Source: Planctomycetota bacterium
GTDB lineage: Bacteria; Planctomycetota; UBA8742; UBA2392
Direction: 5' to 3'
Length of the DNA stretch: 64,000 bases
Assembly (NCBI GenBank): GCA_020849795.1
Contig: JADZFR010000019.1
Location: 1 to 64,000, forward strand
A program made the position numbers and the translations under genes. The notes beneath the pieces are model-generated. The model worked only from the letters and a program-made list of their open reading frames with translations, ran no database searches and was not told where the DNA came from. Below are positions 33,526 to 43,400 of the stretch, piece by piece (within the stretch, counting starts at the first letter, position 1; every line of letters begins with the position of its first letter).

Positions 33526-34260
33526 TTACTGCTTGTCCTGCTGCTTCAAAAGGTCCGGCCTGCGCTGTTCTGTCCGCTTCCGGGCCTGCTCACTTCTCCA
33601 CTTTTCAATCTCGCCGTGGTGGCCACTCTGCAGCACTTCGGGCACTCTCATGCCCTCAAAGTCTGCTGGCCGCGTGTAGTGCGGATACTCCAGCAACTTT
33701 CCCTGCAACGGTCCCGACCCCAAGCCTGGCCCAAAACTGTCTTCTTGCGCGCTGAGTTCATCCCCCAACACGCCCGGCAGCAGCCTAGTTACTGCGTCTA
33801 CGATCGTCAGGGCCGGCAACTCACCGCCCGATAACACGTAGTCGCCGACGCTGATTTCGTCCCATGGCCAGCCGATACGAATGCGTTCGTCAAATCCCTC
33901 GTAGCGCCCGCACAACATGACGATCCGCGGCCTGGCGGCAAGCTCGTACGCGACTTGCTGCGTAAAACGGCGGCCCTGCGGCGTCAGCAGCACCATGTGC
34001 GCCCCGTCTTCATGGCCCGCCGCCTGCGGCAGTACATGCCGAATGCAGCGAAAGACGGGCTCGCACTTGATCACCATGCCGGCGCCGCCGCCAAACGGGC
34101 GATCGTCAACAGACTGGTGGACACCTTCCGCAAAGTCGCGAAAGTTGTGCAGGTGGTATTCCACGGCGCCCTGCTCTTGCCCGATGCGCGGCATGCCCTC
34201 AGAGAGCACAGCCCGGCACATGGCGGGAAACAGGGTCAAGATGTCAAAACGCAGCGCCAT
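33526..34260 (-). CDS. trmD: tRNA (guanine37-N1)-methyltransferase
   Basis: A 244-residue SPOUT methyltransferase that makes m1G37 in tRNAs with G36 and so prevents frameshifting. Marks are [36 protein letters not shown] and the SAM-knot [25 protein letters not shown] 34260 has AGGGAAG 6 nt upstream and lies 10 nt after the rplQ stop; the longer frame enters rplQ. It is normally found with rpsP-rimM, which are missing here. Confidence 0.97.
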   Translation of the reverse strand: MALRFDILTLFPAMCRAVLSEGMPRIGQEQGAVEYHLHNFRDFAEGVHQSVDDRPFGGGAGMVIKCEPVFRCIRHVLPQAAGHEDGAHMVLLTPQGRRFTQQVAYELAARPRIVMLCGRYEGFDERIRIGWPWDEISVGDYVLSGGELPALTIVDAVTRLLPGVLGDELSAQEDSFGPGLGSGPLQGKLLEYPHYTRPADFEGMRVPEVLQSGHHGEIEKWRSEQARKRTEQRRPDLLKQQDKQ

Positions 34261-34270
34261 AGGCGCTTCC

Positions 34271-34816
34271 CTACTTCTCTTCAGACTTGGTCGCCGGCTT
34301 GGCCTTGCCCTTGGCGGCCTTCTCAACCTTGGTCCAGGGCGATTCGGTCAACTCAAAAATGCACTGGCTGGCGTTGTCGCCAAGCCGACGGCGCGCCATG
34401 CGCACAATGCGCGTGTAGCCGCCATCGCGCTTGCTATTGCGCTTGCCGAGATCGCGAACCAGCTTCTGCAGCGTGGTGCGCGCCAGCACGCGCGTCTTGG
34501 TGACCTTTTCCTTGCCGTCGCCGGCAGTCTCGGTCGCGGTCACGACGGCCTGCAGGTCGCGGTTTCCCGCCAGTTCGACACAGCGCCGGATCAGGCTCAG
34601 CTTCTTGCCCTTTTCGTCCGCCGTGCCTTCCGGGGCGGCAGCCGCCAGCTTGCCGAGATGAATGACCTTCTCGACCAGTGGCTGGAACTGCTTGGCCTTT
34701 TCGACGGTGGTGACGATGCGCTCGTTGTCAATGATCGCCTGGACCATGTTCTTGCCCATGGCCTTGCGATGAGACGGTTTCACACCGAGCTTGCGTCCAC
34801 GTTTGCGATGCCGCAT
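34271..34816 (-). CDS. rplQ: Ribosomal protein L17 with insertion
   Basis: A 181-residue L17, longer than the usual 115-130. The core starts normally ([20 protein letters not shown]) and ends with [18 protein letters not shown]. About 45 residues are inserted around 57-105 ([31 protein letters not shown]), and a Lys-rich tail follows. It is translated after rpoA and directly before trmD. Confidence 0.96.
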   Translation of the reverse strand: MRHRKRGRKLGVKPSHRKAMGKNMVQAIIDNERIVTTVEKAKQFQPLVEKVIHLGKLAAAAPEGTADEKGKKLSLIRRCVELAGNRDLQAVVTATETAGDGKEKVTKTRVLARTTLQKLVRDLGKRNSKRDGGYTRIVRMARRRLGDNASQCIFELTESPWTKVEKAAKGKAKPATKSEEK

Positions 34817-34866
34817 GGCTGTACTCCAAGAGGGCGCTTGTGCGCCGCCGTTACCATCCCTGCCAC

Positions 34867-35913
34867 TTACATTTCGTTACTGCCGACACCAGCCATGCTG
34901 CCGGCTTCGGCACCAATGCCGTAGTCCGCCAGGTTCACGCCGAAACGCAGGCCCATGTCTTCAATCTTCTTCTTGATTTCCTTGAGCGTGGTCTTGCCCA
35001 GGTTGCGAATCTCAAGCAGGTCGTCTTCGCTGCGGCCCACCAGGTCCGCAATCGTGTGAATGCGCTCTGCGCGCATGCAGTTGTTGGCGCGGACGTTCAG
35101 GTCAAGCTCGGTGATCGGGCGCAGCAGCAACTGGCGCAAGCGATCGACTTCGTCGCTCTTGCGGCCCGCGTCGCCGACCTTGGCCCCTTCGGCCAGCAAC
35201 TGGTCTTTCAGTTCGTAGTACTGAACAAACGGGTTCAGGTGCTTGCGCATGATCTTGGCGGCTTCGACCAGGCAGAACTCAGGGTCCTTGGTGCCGTCGG
35301 TCCAGATTTCCAGGATCAAGCGGTCATAGTTGGTCAGCTTGCCGACGCGCGTGTACTCGGTCTTGAAGCGCACGCGGGTCACCGGCGAGAAGTTCGCGTC
35401 CAGCCAGATCAGGCCAAGTTCACTGCTGCCCTGGCTGAGCTCTTCCGCGGTCTGGTAGCCGCGCCCGCGACGAACGGTCACTTCCATCTCAAAGGGCTGG
35501 GCCGCCGTGAGGTGGCACATGACCAGCTCAGGATTCATGATCTCGGCGTCCGGGTCCGGGTTGAAGTCACCCGCGGTAATCACGCCCTTCTTGTTGGCCT
35601 TGAGGGTCAACACCTTGGGGCCGTCGCCGGTGACCGCGACCTGCAGCTTCTTTACAGCCAGCACAATGTGCGGCACGTCCTCAAGGATGCCCTTGGGGCT
35701 TTCAAACTCGTGGCTGACGCCCTTGATGCGCAGGCTTACGGGCGCAGTGCCCTCAAGGCTGCTGAGCAGGATGCGTCGCAGGCTGTTACCAATGGTCGTA
35801 CCGAACCCGCGCTCGAACGGTTCCACGGTGAATTTGCCGTAGCTATCGCTCTGGGTATCCTTGTCGCACACCAACCGGTTCGGAAGTTCCAGCCCACGCC
35901 AGCGGATTCTCAT
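34867..35913 (-). CDS. rpoA: RNA polymerase alpha subunit
   Basis: A 348-residue alpha subunit. The N-terminal assembly domain (about 1-230) has KFTVEPFERGFGTTIGNSLRR; the C-terminal domain (about 260-328) has the DNA- and activator-binding helix-hairpin ANNCMRAERIHTIADLVGRS and LLEIRNLGKTTLKEI. ATG 35913 has AGGAG 7 nt upstream. The C-terminus carries an extra Gly/Met-rich tail. In the usual place between rpsK and rplQ, but without rpsD before it. Confidence 0.97.
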   Translation of the reverse strand: MRIRWRGLELPNRLVCDKDTQSDSYGKFTVEPFERGFGTTIGNSLRRILLSSLEGTAPVSLRIKGVSHEFESPKGILEDVPHIVLAVKKLQVAVTGDGPKVLTLKANKKGVITAGDFNPDPDAEIMNPELVMCHLTAAQPFEMEVTVRRGRGYQTAEELSQGSSELGLIWLDANFSPVTRVRFKTEYTRVGKLTNYDRLILEIWTDGTKDPEFCLVEAAKIMRKHLNPFVQYYELKDQLLAEGAKVGDAGRKSDEVDRLRQLLLRPITELDLNVRANNCMRAERIHTIADLVGRSEDDLLEIRNLGKTTLKEIKKKIEDMGLRFGVNLADYGIGAEAGSMAGVGSNEM

Positions 35914-36017
35914 TCTGTCTCTCCTGATGTCCCACAGGCCCCCGGGGTTCCCGACGCGCCGCGCGCCTTCTGTGTCCCGGCCAAAGCAACCACTGCGGCG
36001 GGTTGCCTGCAATCTCG

Positions 36018-36470
36018 TTAGACGCGACGCTTCTTCTTCGGGCGGCAACCGTTGTGCGGAATCGGCGTGACGTCTTCAATCGACTTCACGTCGATGCCGC
36101 GCTGCTGCAGTGCGCGCACTGCCGACTCGCGGCCGGCACCTGGCCCCTGCACCCGGACTTCAACTTCGCGCACGCCGATCTTCTTGACCTTTTCGGCCAC
36201 GTTTTCGCCTGCGCGCTGCGCGGCGAACGGTGTGCCCTTGCGCGAGCCCTTGAAACCCATGCTGCCTGCGCTGTCCCACGCCAGCGTGTCGCCGTTCAGG
36301 TCCGTCACCGTGACGATCGTGTTATTGAAGGTGCTCTTCACATACACAATCGCGCGCGGAACGGTGCGCTTGGCCTTCTTGGCCTTCTTTTCTTTTGCGT
36401 CTGCCTTTGCGTCGGCTGCGCCGGCTGGCTTGCCGCCTGCGGGCGCTTCTGCTGTCGCTGCCTTTGCCAT
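36018..36470 (-). CDS. rpsK: Ribosomal protein S11
   Basis: A 150-residue S11. The first 35 residues are an Ala/Lys-rich extension; the core runs from [20 protein letters not shown] to [11 protein letters not shown], the 16S platform-binding end. ATG 36470 has GGGAG about 8 nt upstream; the longer frame is not supported. Confidence 0.97.
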   Translation of the reverse strand: MAKAATAEAPAGGKPAGAADAKADAKEKKAKKAKRTVPRAIVYVKSTFNNTIVTVTDLNGDTLAWDSAGSMGFKGSRKGTPFAAQRAGENVAEKVKKIGVREVEVRVQGPGAGRESAVRALQQRGIDVKSIEDVTPIPHNGCRPKKKRRV

Positions 36471-36567
36471 CTCAATTCTCCCGCGGGCTCGTCCCCCGGA
36501 CTTATGTCCAAGGTCCCCCGCAATGCCCACGCCGCCCCTTTACCAGGGCGGCGCGAAAGATACGTGT

Positions 36568-36945
36568 TTACTTCGCGACCTTCTTCTTGCCCGCGATCGT
36601 CTTGCGCGGTCCCTTGCGAGTGCGTGCATTCGTGCGTGTGCGCTGCCCGCGAACCGGCAAGCCGGCACGGTGACGCAACCCGCGATAGCACTTGATGTCG
36701 CGCAGGCGGTTGACGTTCTGGGTGCGCTGGCGGCGAAGGTTACCCTCAACGACGAAATTCTTCTCGACGAAGGCGGTAATGCGCGTCAGCTCTTCGTCGG
36801 TCAGCGTGTGCGCTTTTCGTGCAGGGTCAAGGTTCAACCCCTCACAAATCTTGCGCGCAATCGTCGGGCCGACGCCGAAGATGTACACAAATGCGTAGGG
36901 GAGAACTTTACCCCCCGGAATATCAACACCAAGAAGACGTGGCAT
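36568..36945 (-). CDS. rpsM: Ribosomal protein S13
   Basis: A 125-residue S13 with the expected PRLLGVDIPGGKVLPYAFVY start, the LRDIKCYRGLRHRAGLPVRG centre and the Arg/Lys-rich tail (RTRTNARTRKGPRK) that contacts the P-site tRNA. Gap of 50 nt to rpmJ. Confidence 0.97.
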   Translation of the reverse strand: MPRLLGVDIPGGKVLPYAFVYIFGVGPTIARKICEGLNLDPARKAHTLTDEELTRITAFVEKNFVVEGNLRRQRTQNVNRLRDIKCYRGLRHRAGLPVRGQRTRTNARTRKGPRKTIAGKKKVAK

Positions 36946-36995
36946 GTGTTCCTGCTCCTGTTGGGCTCGACGCCGTTAGGCTACCCCAACGCTGA

Positions 36996-37112
36996 TTAAC
37001 CCTGGCGCTGCTTGTGGCGCGGGTTCTTGCTGCAGATCACCCGCACTACACCCTTGCGGCGAATGATTTTGCAGCCGTCACAGATTCGCTTGACTGAGGC
37101 CTTCACCTTCAT
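36996..37112 (-). CDS. rpmJ: Ribosomal protein L36
   Basis: A 38-residue L36 of the zinc-binding type (Cys11, Cys14, Cys27, His33). The longer frame back to 37196 enters infA; ATG 37112 begins the conserved [15 protein letters not shown]. Confidence 0.96.
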   Translation of the reverse strand: MKVKASVKRICDGCKIIRRKGVVRVICSKNPRHKQRQG

Positions 37113-37140
37113 GATTCCACCGTATTCCGACAAGCCCTGT

Positions 37141-37356
37141 CTAGTTGCGGTAGACGATTCGACCTTTTTCAAGATCGTACGGGCTGAGTTCCACAATGAC
37201 TTTGTCGCGAGGAAGGATCCGGATGTAGTGCTTGCGCATCTTGCCGGAGATCGTGCAAAGGACTACTTCCCCGTTCTCCAGCTCTACTCGAAACATGGCG
37301 TTAGGAAGGCTTTCCACAACCGTCCCATCCACCCGGATAGCATCGTCCTTCGCCAT
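37141..37356 (-). CDS. infA: Translation initiation factor IF-1
   Basis: A 71-residue OB-fold protein ([40 protein letters not shown]). It blocks the A site during initiation. It directly precedes rpmJ (28 nt) as in most bacteria, but map is not between adk and infA. The 169 nt before it contain an imperfect GC-rich hairpin (about 37420-37455). Confidence 0.98.
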   Translation of the reverse strand: MAKDDAIRVDGTVVESLPNAMFRVELENGEVVLCTISGKMRKHYIRILPRDKVIVELSPYDLEKGRIVYRN

Positions 37357-37525
37357 AAACCTCCGACAGACTACCCGGCGCTAACTGCCTGCAAAATCAA
37401 GACTTGCGTGGCCTGCCAGGATCGCCGCGCACCCCCTCTGGTTTCGGGGCGCGGCATAGTAGTACCGCACTTTGTGAAAAGCAAGCAGCAGGCCAGAAAT
37501 TCACCCGATTTCGCTTGACGCCTGC

Positions 37526-38110
37526 CTACTCGGCCTTCAACCGCATCACCACCGACTTCAACTCTTCATAGATGTCTTCAATCGTGCCCTGCGCATCAAA
37601 CTCGTGCAGCACGCCTTTTGCCTTGTACCACGGCGTCAGAGGCCCAGTCTCAGCGTCGTAAACCTCAAGCCGCTTCTTCACCGTCGCGGGTGTGTCGTCC
37701 ACCCGCCCCTCTTTCCGAGCGCGGCCCGCGATGCGGTCAATCACCACCTGGCGCGGCGCGTCAAAATTCAGCGCGGCCATCACGCGCTCATTCCGCTGCT
37801 TCAGCGCAGCCTCCAGCGCCTCGCCCTGCTTCACATTGCGCGGGAAGCCATCCAGAATGTAGCCCGCCTTGCAGTCCGGCTTGCCGATGCGGTCCATCAC
37901 CAGACTCACGGTCAACTCATCCGGTACCAGCCGGCCCGCATTCATGAACTCTTTGGCTTTGCGGCCCAGTTCGGTGTCGCGCTTGAGGTGGTCGCGGAAG
38001 ATGTCGCCGGTGGAGATGTGCGGCAGCTTGAGGTCGGCGGCCAGCTTGGTTGCCTGGGTGCCTTTGCCCACGCCCGGGGGGCCCAGAAAGATCAGCACGA
38101 GCTTTGCCAT
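37526..38110 (-). CDS. adk: Adenylate kinase
   Basis: A 194-residue short-form adenylate kinase (ATP + AMP to 2 ADP). P-loop GPPGVGKGTQ at about 8-17, AMP site STGDIFRDHL and LDGFPRN; the LID (RARKEGRVDDTP) lacks the zinc-binding insertion. ATG 38110 is chosen because it begins the conserved MAKLVLIFLG. It follows secY as usual. Confidence 0.97.
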   Translation of the reverse strand: MAKLVLIFLGPPGVGKGTQATKLAADLKLPHISTGDIFRDHLKRDTELGRKAKEFMNAGRLVPDELTVSLVMDRIGKPDCKAGYILDGFPRNVKQGEALEAALKQRNERVMAALNFDAPRQVVIDRIAGRARKEGRVDDTPATVKKRLEVYDAETGPLTPWYKAKGVLHEFDAQGTIEDIYEELKSVVMRLKAE

Positions 38111-38171
38111 GTCTGCCTTCAATGTGTACGCCGGGGCGGCGTGCCACCCCGGCGACAGAGAATCCGTTGCG

Positions 38172-39593
38172 CTAACGCTTGCGCTGGCCGACTGTACCGG
38201 TGTACGCGTCGTAGTTGCGCTGGATCAATGCGACCTCGACCTTTTGCACCAGGTCCAGTGCCACGTGCACCACGATCAGCAGGCTGGTACCGCCCATGAT
38301 CTGGAAGAACAGCCGATTGCTCGTCAGTGTTTCCGAGTCGCCGAAGATAAAGATCATCACGTCGGGCAGCATCTGCGGAACTGCGGCCACCAGACACAGG
38401 AACGTCGCGCCGGCCAGTGTCATGCGGCGTAGAATATCCGACAGGTATGTGACGGTGTCCTTACCAGGCCTGACGCCAGGAATGAACGCCCCCCACTCCT
38501 TGAAATTCTTGGCCAGCTCAACCGGGTTGAACTGCAACTGCACCCAGAAGTAAGTGAAGAAGAAGATCATCGCGCTGTAGGTCATCGTCCAGACAAACCC
38601 ATAGCTGCTGAAGATGTTGTTCAAGTCGCTGACCAGCGAACCCCAGAACCCCGAGCCATCAATGCCGCCCTGGATGCTGCCGAACAGGATGGTCGGCAGA
38701 GTCAGCAGCGCCGACGCGAAGATAATCGGGATCACACCAGCCTGGTCCACGCGCAGCGGAAACGTCTGGCGCTGGCCGCCCACGACCTTTGCGCCGCGCA
38801 CATGCTTGGCGTGCTGGATCACGATTTCGCGACGACCTAGCGTGATCACTACAATGCCGTAGGTGATCGCCACCAGCATGATCATCAGCGTCATCAGGCT
38901 GATAAAGGCGTCAAGACTGATGCCTGCATCCACCGTACTGTCGAGCATCGGCTGCACGAAACCCAGGATCGAGTTCGGCAGGGCGGCGATGATGCCGGCC
39001 ATAATCAGCAGCGAAACGCCGTTGCCGATGCCGTGCTCGGTGATCTGGTCGCCCAGCCAGATCAGGAAGTACGCGCCCGCGGTCATGGTCAGCATGGCCA
39101 TGGCGGTGAAGATGGTCAGGTTCCAGGTGACCGACGCGGCAAGGTTTGCCTGGCTGGTCAGCAACTGAATCGTAAAGAATGACTGCACCAGGCAAATGGG
39201 CATGGTGGCAAGGCGCGCATACATTCGGATGCGGCGCTGCCCGCTTTGCCCCTCTTTCTGGATCTCTTCAAGCTTGGGCACAACCTTGGTCAGCAACTGG
39301 AAGATAATCTCGGCGCTGATGTACGGCATGATGCCGAGGCTGAAGATCGTGAAGTCGGTCAAGCCGCCGGCAGACAGTGCGTTGTACACGCCGAGGAAGC
39401 CGAACACCCAGCTGTCGCTCATCTGCTCTTTGAAGACTTCTGCAAATTGCAGGTTGTCGATGCCCGGCACCGGGATCGTGCTGCCCAGCCGGTAGACAGC
39501 CAGGATCATCAAGGTGAACAGGGCCTTCTTGCGAAGTTCCGGTACCTTGAAAAGGTTTGCGAACAGCTCGGCTGGCCCTGCGGCTTGCGACAT
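38172..39593 (-). CDS. secY: Preprotein translocase subunit SecY
   Basis: A 473-residue, ten-helix channel of the Sec translocon. SecY marks are the GSTIPVPGI loop after helix 1, ITEHGIGNGVSLLIMAGI near helix 5, and the cytoplasmic loop GRREIVIQHAKHVRGAKVVGG used for SecA and ribosome docking. It is the export route for the many secreted proteins in this window. Usual location after rplO. Confidence 0.98.
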   Translation of the reverse strand: MSQAAGPAELFANLFKVPELRKKALFTLMILAVYRLGSTIPVPGIDNLQFAEVFKEQMSDSWVFGFLGVYNALSAGGLTDFTIFSLGIMPYISAEIIFQLLTKVVPKLEEIQKEGQSGQRRIRMYARLATMPICLVQSFFTIQLLTSQANLAASVTWNLTIFTAMAMLTMTAGAYFLIWLGDQITEHGIGNGVSLLIMAGIIAALPNSILGFVQPMLDSTVDAGISLDAFISLMTLMIMLVAITYGIVVITLGRREIVIQHAKHVRGAKVVGGQRQTFPLRVDQAGVIPIIFASALLTLPTILFGSIQGGIDGSGFWGSLVSDLNNIFSSYGFVWTMTYSAMIFFFTYFWVQLQFNPVELAKNFKEWGAFIPGVRPGKDTVTYLSDILRRMTLAGATFLCLVAAVPQMLPDVMIFIFGDSETLTSNRLFFQIMGGTSLLIVVHVALDLVQKVEVALIQRNYDAYTGTVGQRKR

Positions 39594-39655
39594 GTACTGC
39601 CTCGATCAACGACCGGCGACCAAGCGCCGGAGAATGCTAAATCCCGGTGAAAACG

Positions 39656-40135
39656 CTAGGCCTTGCCTTTGTCCTTCGTTGCGGCCATTTCGATGACCTC
39701 GCACTTGCCGCCTTTGGCCTCGATCTTCTCGCGCGCAGACTTGCTGAAGCGATGGGCACGCACGGTAAGCTTCTTTTCGAGGTCGCCTTCGCCAAGCACT
39801 TTCACGCCGTCGGCAAACTTGTTGATCAGGCCCGCCTTCAGGAACTCTTCCGGGCCGACCGTGGCGCCGGCGTCAAAGTCGTTCAACGAACGCACGTTCA
39901 GCACGACAATTTCCTTGCTGAACAGGTAGTTGTTGAAGCCCACCTTCGGCAGTCGGCGAACGAGCGGCATCTGGCCGCCTTCGAAATACCACTTGTGCGC
40001 AAAACCCGTACGCGCCGAAGCGCCCTTGCCGCCGCGGCCGGCAGTGCGACCTTTGCCGGTACCCGGGCCACGACCCTTGCGCACCATCGGCTTCTTGCGT
40101 GTGCGCGGTTTGCCCTTCAGTTCATTCAGGTCCAT
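39656..40135 (-). CDS. rplO: Ribosomal protein L15
   Basis: A 159-residue L15 with the Gly/Arg/Lys-rich N-terminus (KKPMVRKGRGPGTGKGRTAG) and the core FEGGQMPLVRRLPKVGFNN. The gap of 131 nt to rpsE is too short for an L30 gene. Confidence 0.97.
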   Translation of the reverse strand: MDLNELKGKPRTRKKPMVRKGRGPGTGKGRTAGRGGKGASARTGFAHKWYFEGGQMPLVRRLPKVGFNNYLFSKEIVVLNVRSLNDFDAGATVGPEEFLKAGLINKFADGVKVLGEGDLEKKLTVRAHRFSKSAREKIEAKGGKCEVIEMAATKDKGKA

Positions 40136-40266
40136 CGTTTCGCTCCTCGAGATGCCAGCATCATTGACTGGCGTCCCGCATCACTCGGCATTTCGCCTGG
40201 TATTGGAACCATGGGTTCCATCGACAACGAAATCATGTTTCCGGCCAAGACCGGAGCTGGTCGTGC

Positions 40267-40977
40267 TCAGGCCGTGCCGCCCTGGGCTTCTGCCGCCGGC
40301 GCGTCGCCGCCCGCATCACCCTGGTCCGCTGCGCCCTCTTCCGCGCCGCGATCGCGACCCTTACGGCCACCGCGACCACCGCGACCACCCTTGTCGCCAC
40401 CCTTCATTTTGCGGGTGTCCTTGCGGCGCGGCTTTTCACTCTCGTCCAGGCCGACAGGCTCAAGCTTGGGACCTTCGCGGTCAGCGTGCACCGGCAGGCC
40501 ACGAGCCTCGAACACCTGCTTCTTGCTCAGCAGCTGGTCCAGGCCGTCGAAACAGGCCTTCACCACGTTCAACGGGTTGCGGCTGCCATACACCTTGGTC
40601 AGCAGGTTGCGGATGCCGAGCTCTTCGACCACGGCGCGCACTGAGGCGCCGGCCTTAATACCGGTACCCGGGGCTGCAGGCTTGAGCAGCACTCGGGCGC
40701 TGCGGAAGTGGCCCCACACTTCGTGCGGGATGGTGTCGCCGCGCAGCGGGTAGCGCGTCATGTTTTTGCGCGCGTCGCGAACAGCCTTTTCAATGCTGAC
40801 TGGCACTTCGCGCGCTTTGCCCTGGCCCCAACCCACAGCACCCTTGCGGTCGCCTACAACCACAAGTGCCGCAAAGCTGAAGCGCCGACCGCCCTTCACG
40901 ACAGCGGCGGTGCGGTTCACGCGCACTACTTTTTCTTCACCCAGTTCCAGGTCTCGTGCCGAAATCCGTTGACCCAT
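40267..40977 (-). CDS. rpsE: Ribosomal protein S5 with C-terminal extension
   Basis: A 236-residue S5. Residues about 10-165 hold the double-stranded-RNA-like N domain ([20 protein letters not shown]) and the core. The last 55 residues are a Lys/Arg/Gly-rich then acidic tail ([18 protein letters not shown]) absent from standard S5. ATG 40977 has GAGG about 6 nt upstream. Confidence 0.96.
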   Translation of the reverse strand: MGQRISARDLELGEEKVVRVNRTAAVVKGGRRFSFAALVVVGDRKGAVGWGQGKAREVPVSIEKAVRDARKNMTRYPLRGDTIPHEVWGHFRSARVLLKPAAPGTGIKAGASVRAVVEELGIRNLLTKVYGSRNPLNVVKACFDGLDQLLSKKQVFEARGLPVHADREGPKLEPVGLDESEKPRRKDTRKMKGGDKGGRGGRGGRKGRDRGAEEGAADQGDAGGDAPAAEAQGGTA

Positions 40978-41063
40978 GTCCTGCCTCACTTATGGCCGGC
41001 CCTGCCGGCTGTCAAACTGCCTGTTCAGTGTGCACAGGCGCATTCCGCGCCTGCGCACTCTTG

Positions 41064-41426
41064 TTAGAACTCCAGTCCTGCTTCGCGTGCGGCCTCGGCC
41101 AGGGCTTTGATGCGCCCGTGGTACCGGAAGGCGCCGCGATCAAAAGCGACCTGCTTCAAGCCCTTGGCCAGCGCGAGCTCGGCGATTTTCTTGCCGACCG
41201 CCTTGGCGCCGGCGATGTTGCCGCCGTTCTTCAGCTCGGCGTTTTTGCCGATGGTCGTGGCAAACGCCAGCGTTTGCTGCTTCTCGTCATCAATAATCTG
41301 GACCGAGATGTGGTTGTCGCTGCGATTCACCGACAGGCGCGGACGCGTGCCAGCCGCACGCATGCGGTTTCGCGAACGGAATGCGCGGCGCGTCTTGCGC
41401 AGGTGTACTTTCTTGTGCGTTTTCAT
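41064..41426 (-). CDS. rplR: Ribosomal protein L18
   Basis: A 120-residue L18 that binds 5S rRNA. Marks are [30 protein letters not shown] at the start and [13 protein letters not shown] [20 protein letters not shown] at the end. Confidence 0.97.
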   Translation of the reverse strand: MKTHKKVHLRKTRRAFRSRNRMRAAGTRPRLSVNRSDNHISVQIIDDEKQQTLAFATTIGKNAELKNGGNIAGAKAVGKKIAELALAKGLKQVAFDRGAFRYHGRIKALAEAAREAGLEF

Positions 41427-41488
41427 GACGTCCTACCTTCTTCCTCAGCTCTCGCGGTCAGCTTCCAGCGGTGACGCAAGCATCACGG

Positions 41489-42034
41489 CTACTTGCCGCC
41501 AACGAATGACTTACCGGCTTTACGAACAACGCGCTCGCCGTCGTAGCGCACGCCCTTGCCCTTGTAAGGTTCGGGCTTACGCGATGCGCGGACGCGCGCC
41601 GCAAACTCGCCCACGGCCTGCTTGTCGACACCCGTGATCTCAAGGCGCTGGGGGTGCGGAATCGTGCAGGTCACACCCTCAGGCACATCAAAGTCGACGG
41701 TATGGCAAAAGCCGAGCTGCAACACGAGTTTGCGACCCTGCATCTTGCCCTGCCAACCCACCCCCTGGATGTCGAGGTTCTTCTGGAAGCCCTTGGTGAC
41801 CCCGTGAATCATGTTCGAAATCAACGCGCGCACCGTGCCGTGCATCGCGCGCGCGAACTTGCTGTCGTTCTTGCGGGTGACCTGCACATCGTTGCCCTTG
41901 ACTTCGACCGCAACCTCCGGCCTCAGCGTCAGGTTCAGCTTCCCCTTGGGGCCTTCGACGGTCAGCTTGTTCCCTGCGACGTTCAACTTGACGCCCTGGG
42001 TTACCTTGACCGGTTGTTTGCCTACTCGTGACAT
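41489..42034 (-). CDS. rplF: Ribosomal protein L6
   Basis: A 181-residue L6 with two repeated domains (MSRVGKQPVKV; KGFQKNLDIQGVGWQ) and the conserved C-terminal EPYKGKGVRYDGE. It contacts the sarcin-ricin loop area. ATG 42034 has AGAGGAA 7 nt upstream. Confidence 0.97.
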   Translation of the reverse strand: MSRVGKQPVKVTQGVKLNVAGNKLTVEGPKGKLNLTLRPEVAVEVKGNDVQVTRKNDSKFARAMHGTVRALISNMIHGVTKGFQKNLDIQGVGWQGKMQGRKLVLQLGFCHTVDFDVPEGVTCTIPHPQRLEITGVDKQAVGEFAARVRASRKPEPYKGKGVRYDGERVVRKAGKSFVGGK

Positions 42035-42124
42035 GACATGTTCCTCTGGTACTACACCCTGACCTGGACCCACTTGTTCACTGGTGGCTGTGCGGTCTGC
42101 GCACAGCGATCTGCCAGCCCGTTC

Positions 42125-42523
42125 TTAGCCCACCTTGCACAGCAGCTCGCCGCCGACTTTCTGCTTGCGGCACTCGCGGTCGCTCAATACGCCTCGGCTG
42201 GTCGAGATGATGCAGATGCCCATGCCGCCGCGCACGCGCGGAATCTCGGTGGCGCTGGTGTACACGCGGCGCCCCGGCCGGCTGACGCGGTCAATGCGGT
42301 GCAGCACGGTCTCGCCGTCGGGGCCGTAACGCAACTGAAGGCTCAAGACCTTCGTGGCGCCGTCGCCATCGGTTTTGACTTCGTTGACGTAGCCCTCACG
42401 CCGCAGCACGTTGGCCAGCTCGTGTTTCATCTTTGAGTACGGGATGCTCACGACTTCCGCGTTGTTCCGGTTCGCATTGCGGATGCGTGTGAGCATGTCC
42501 GAGATTGGGTCGTTCATCGACAT
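42125..42523 (-). CDS. rpsH: Ribosomal protein S8
   Basis: A 132-residue S8 (NDPISDMLTRIRNANRN; SRPGRRVYTSATEIPRV; GMGICIISTSRGVLSDRECR). It is the classical translational repressor of the spc operon in Escherichia coli; no such site is evident here. ATG 42523 is preferred to TTG 42538. Confidence 0.97.
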   Translation of the reverse strand: MSMNDPISDMLTRIRNANRNNAEVVSIPYSKMKHELANVLRREGYVNEVKTDGDGATKVLSLQLRYGPDGETVLHRIDRVSRPGRRVYTSATEIPRVRGGMGICIISTSRGVLSDRECRKQKVGGELLCKVG

Positions 42524-42581
42524 CTGGTGATACTCCAATTTCGATCTTGCCTGTGATTCGGTAGACAGCGCCGCGCGCGGA

Positions 42582-42767
42582 CTACCAGCTCGCCTTCTTC
42601 ATGCCCGGGATTTCTCCCTTGCTTGCCAAATCACGCAGGCAGCAACGGCAAACTTGCAGTTTGCGGTACACCGCCCGCGGCCGGCCACAAAGCTGGCAAC
42701 GGTTGCGGTGCCGCGTGCTGAACTTCGGCGGACGTTTCGATTTCTCTACCAGGCATGTTCTTGACAC
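42582..42767 (-). CDS. rpsN: Ribosomal protein S14, zinc-binding type
   Basis: A 61-residue short S14 with Cys24, Cys27, Cys40 and Cys43 and the usual [11 protein letters not shown] end. It starts with GTG at 42767, 4 nt after GGAGGT. Confidence 0.96.
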   Translation of the reverse strand: MSRTCLVEKSKRPPKFSTRHRNRCQLCGRPRAVYRKLQVCRCCLRDLASKGEIPGMKKASW

Positions 42768-42779
42768 AGCTACCTCCGG

Positions 42780-43358
42780 CTATTCAGCCATTTCCTTTTT
42801 TGCAGCCAGTTTCTTCAACGGCAGGCCCAGCCCCATCAGCAAGGCGCGGCTCTTTTCGTCGTCGTTGCCGCTGATGGTAAACGCGATATCCATGCCCTGG
42901 ACCTCTTTGATCTTGTCGAGGTCAATGTCGGGGAAAATGGTCTGTTCCTGCAGACCCATGTTGTAGTTGCCGCGGCGGTCAAACCCACGGGCGTTCAGGC
43001 CCTGGAAGTCGCGAATGCGGGGCACCGCAACGCTGACCAGCTTTTCCAGGAACAACCACATGCGTTCACCGCGCAACGTGACTTTGGCGCCGACGGTGTC
43101 ACCTTCGCGCAGCTTGAAAGTCGCCGCCGCCACCTTGGCGCGGCAGACCACAGCCTTCTGGCCGGCGATTTCGCTCAGTTCGGCGGTCAGCGCCTGGGCC
43201 TTGCCCTTGTCCTTGGCGGCTTTGCCGAATCCCATGTTGAGGGTGATCTTCTTCAGGCGTGGCAGTGCCATCGGGTTTTCAATACCGAACTGCTCGCGCA
43301 GCATCGGTACAACCTCGTTCTGGTATTTCAGCTTCAGCCTTGGTTCAGTTTTTGCCAT
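42780..43358 (-). CDS. rplE: Ribosomal protein L5
   Basis: A 192-residue L5, which carries 5S rRNA and touches the P-site tRNA. Marks are YQNEVVPMLREQFGIENPMALP and RRGNYNMGLQEQTIFPDID. It ends 12 nt before rpsN. Confidence 0.97.
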   Translation of the reverse strand: MAKTEPRLKLKYQNEVVPMLREQFGIENPMALPRLKKITLNMGFGKAAKDKGKAQALTAELSEIAGQKAVVCRAKVAAATFKLREGDTVGAKVTLRGERMWLFLEKLVSVAVPRIRDFQGLNARGFDRRGNYNMGLQEQTIFPDIDLDKIKEVQGMDIAFTISGNDDEKSRALLMGLGLPLKKLAAKKEMAE

Positions 43359-43400
43359 TGCTCCTGTCTCCTGCGGCCCGGCAATTGTGCCGGTTGCGCT

